Shown here: piece after piece, positions 6,298 to 7,040 of the stretch
Numbering within the stretch: position 1 is the stretch's first letter
Layout of the letters: each line of letters begins with the position of its first letter
Source of the DNA: Balneolales bacterium
GTDB lineage: Bacteria; Bacteroidota; Rhodothermia; Balneolales; Natronogracilivirgulaceae
DNA: 7,040 nt
Assembly (NCBI GenBank): GCA_007133995.1
Contig: SLLP01000026.1
Coordinates: 1 to 7,040 of the forward strand
Reading direction: 5' to 3'
Notes under the pieces: model-generated
Seen by the model: the letters and a program-made list of their open reading frames with translations, nothing else
Told to the model about the DNA's origin: nothing
Databases searched by the model: none
Made by a program: the position numbers and the translations under genes

Positions 6298-6320
6298 ATC
6301 ATTTTTTACCATTATTAACC

Positions 6321-6324
6321 GGAG
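6321..6324 (+). promoter_or_regulatory. Ribosome binding site GGAG deciding the arginine decarboxylase start
   Basis: GGAG is six bases before ATG 6331. The in-frame TTG at 6325 touches GGAG directly and so cannot use it, and ATG 6337 is twelve bases away. This favours ATG 6331. Confidence 0.65.
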
Positions 6325-6330
6325 TTGTAC

Positions 6331-6804
6331 ATGAACATGATTCGCACCCCTAACATCTTCTGCCTGGTAAAAGGGTCCGGTGAAGGGAGGATGTTGTTGA
6401 ATGCTTTTGATCAGGCCTTGCTAAATGCAGGTGTAGGCGATACCAATCTTGTACGCATGAGCAGTATTGTCCCGCCAGGGGCAAAACAAAGAAAATCAGT
6501 TACACTGCCTAAAGGTGGTTTGATACCTGTAGCCTATGCCCATATCGATTCTGATACTCCGGGAGAGTTAATATCAGCCGCCATTGCGGTTGCACTTCCC
6601 GAAGATCCGGAACAGGCTGGGGTCATCATGGAATATGAGGGAAAGGCCCCGCTTTCCGAAGTGGAAGAAAAAGTCCGACAGATGGCTCAGGACGCATTTG
6701 ACTATCGGAACCGAAAGCTGGGAACCCTTTTTTCCACTGGACTGGAGCACACGGTCGAACAATGCGGAGCCGTCTTTGCCGGTGCCGTTCTCTGGTATGA
6801 ATAG
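6331..6804 (+). CDS. pdaD: Pyruvoyl-dependent arginine decarboxylase
   Basis: Decarboxylates arginine to agmatine, the first step of an arginine-based polyamine route. With start ATG 6331 the protein has 157 residues. The proenzyme should cut itself between Ser44 and Ser45 in NLVRMSSIVPPGA (39-51), Ser45 becoming the pyruvoyl group. Asn39 and Glu101 (in VIMEYEG) have the same spacing from the cleavage serine as Asn47 and Glu109 of the Methanocaldococcus jannaschii enzyme, so all key residues are kept. The core AYAHIDSDTPGELISAAIAVALP, of which HIDSDTPGE is the clearest part, and the C-terminal EQCGAVFAGAVLWYE are typical of the family. It lies between speD and speE (34-base gap to speE), which supports a polyamine role rather than acid resistance. 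A relative acting on another amino acid is possible but less likely. Confidence 0.93.
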   Translation: MNMIRTPNIFCLVKGSGEGRMLLNAFDQALLNAGVGDTNLVRMSSIVPPGAKQRKSVTLPKGGLIPVAYAHIDSDTPGELISAAIAVALPEDPEQAGVIMEYEGKAPLSEVEEKVRQMAQDAFDYRNRKLGTLFSTGLEHTVEQCGAVFAGAVLWYE

Positions 6805-6838
6805 ACTTCTGTTATAAATAAGCTAATGGTCAATTGAG

Positions 6839-7040
6839 ATGCAATTCAATGAATTTTACAACGGTCGTACAGGATTGACCGTCGGAATTAACAGAACTCT
6901 GTTCTCCGAGCAGACCCCGTATCAAAAAGTGGAAATTTTTGATACCGATACCTGGGGGAAAATGATGACCATTGACGGAATGGTCATGCTGTCGGAAAAA
7001 GACGAATTTGTCTATCATGAGATGCTTTCTCATGTACCCA
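6839..7040 (+). CDS. speE: Spermidine synthase / polyamine aminopropyltransferase, 5' part
   Basis: Transfers the aminopropyl group of decarboxylated S-adenosylmethionine to an amine acceptor. Only the first 67 codons are in the window; the gene runs off the right edge. They form the N-terminal beta-strand domain: FSEQTPYQKVEIFDT (22-36) and the signature IDGMVMLSEKDEFVYHEML (45-63), close to the Bacillus-type enzyme (DGMVM rather than the DGVVQ seen in many others). The Rossmann domain with the GGGDGG loop and catalytic Asp is outside. ATG 6839 is the first start after a stop at 6835-6837 in another frame and gives a standard N-terminus; there is no clear Shine-Dalgarno. It is 34 bases after the arginine decarboxylase gene and likely on the same transcript. 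Whether the acceptor is putrescine or agmatine cannot be read from this part. Confidence 0.92.
   Translation, partial: MQFNEFYNGRTGLTVGINRTLFSEQTPYQKVEIFDTDTWGKMMTIDGMVMLSEKDEFVYHEMLSHVP

Noticed and set aside
6325..6330. TTG at 6325 as start of the arginine decarboxylase
   Set aside because: It abuts GGAG with no spacing; ATG 6331 has the proper six-base distance.

Overview
The window reads as chromosomal housekeeping DNA from a bacterium, probably of the Bacteroidota / Rhodothermota / Balneolota / Chlorobiota assemblage. This placement is an inference. It rests on genes that mostly lack a Shine-Dalgarno sequence, AT-rich upstream regions with matches to the Bacteroidota-type promoter element TAnnTTTG (38-45, 115-122, 5373-5380), coding DNA of roughly even base composition, and the protein types present. 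No phage, transposon, plasmid, CRISPR, tRNA or rRNA feature is visible.

Left part (1-4085, + strand): an intrinsic terminator (4-36) closes a gene lying outside the window. A short promoter region follows, then three tightly spaced genes: an M16 zinc peptidase (127-1380), asparaginyl-tRNA synthetase asnS (1400-2893) and the DNA polymerase III clamp-loader delta subunit holA (2925-4085). Gaps of 19 and 31 bases suggest one transcript. Both asnS and holA carry in-frame insertions: a charged, probably coiled-coil segment in AsnRS, and a Gly/Arg/Glu-rich, probably disordered segment in HolA.

Middle (4078-5734): a cyclopropane-fatty-acid synthase gene, cfa, runs on the - strand. It converges on holA with an 8-base overlap of the two 3' ends. 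Between cfa and the divergent speD lies a 544-base AT-rich non-coding region. It has two copies of the palindrome ATCCGGAT near cfa and a run of stem-loops followed by nine T's near speD.

Right part (5735-7040, + strand): a polyamine cluster of speD (S-adenosylmethionine decarboxylase, 5735-6142), a pyruvoyl-dependent arginine decarboxylase (6331-6804) and the 5' end of speE (aminopropyltransferase, 6839 to the window edge). Together they would turn arginine into agmatine and S-adenosylmethionine into the aminopropyl donor, then transfer that group to make spermidine. The acceptor could be putrescine or agmatine itself; the window cannot decide. Both decarboxylases are self-processing pyruvoyl enzymes. 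Cfa and SpeD both consume S-adenosylmethionine, so the shared intergenic region is a sensible place to look for joint control.

Nothing here is clearly a new defence, mobile or biosynthetic system. The points most worth a second look are the folded leader in front of speD, the insertions in AsnRS and HolA, the possibly leaderless peptidase gene, and the overlapping holA/cfa ends.
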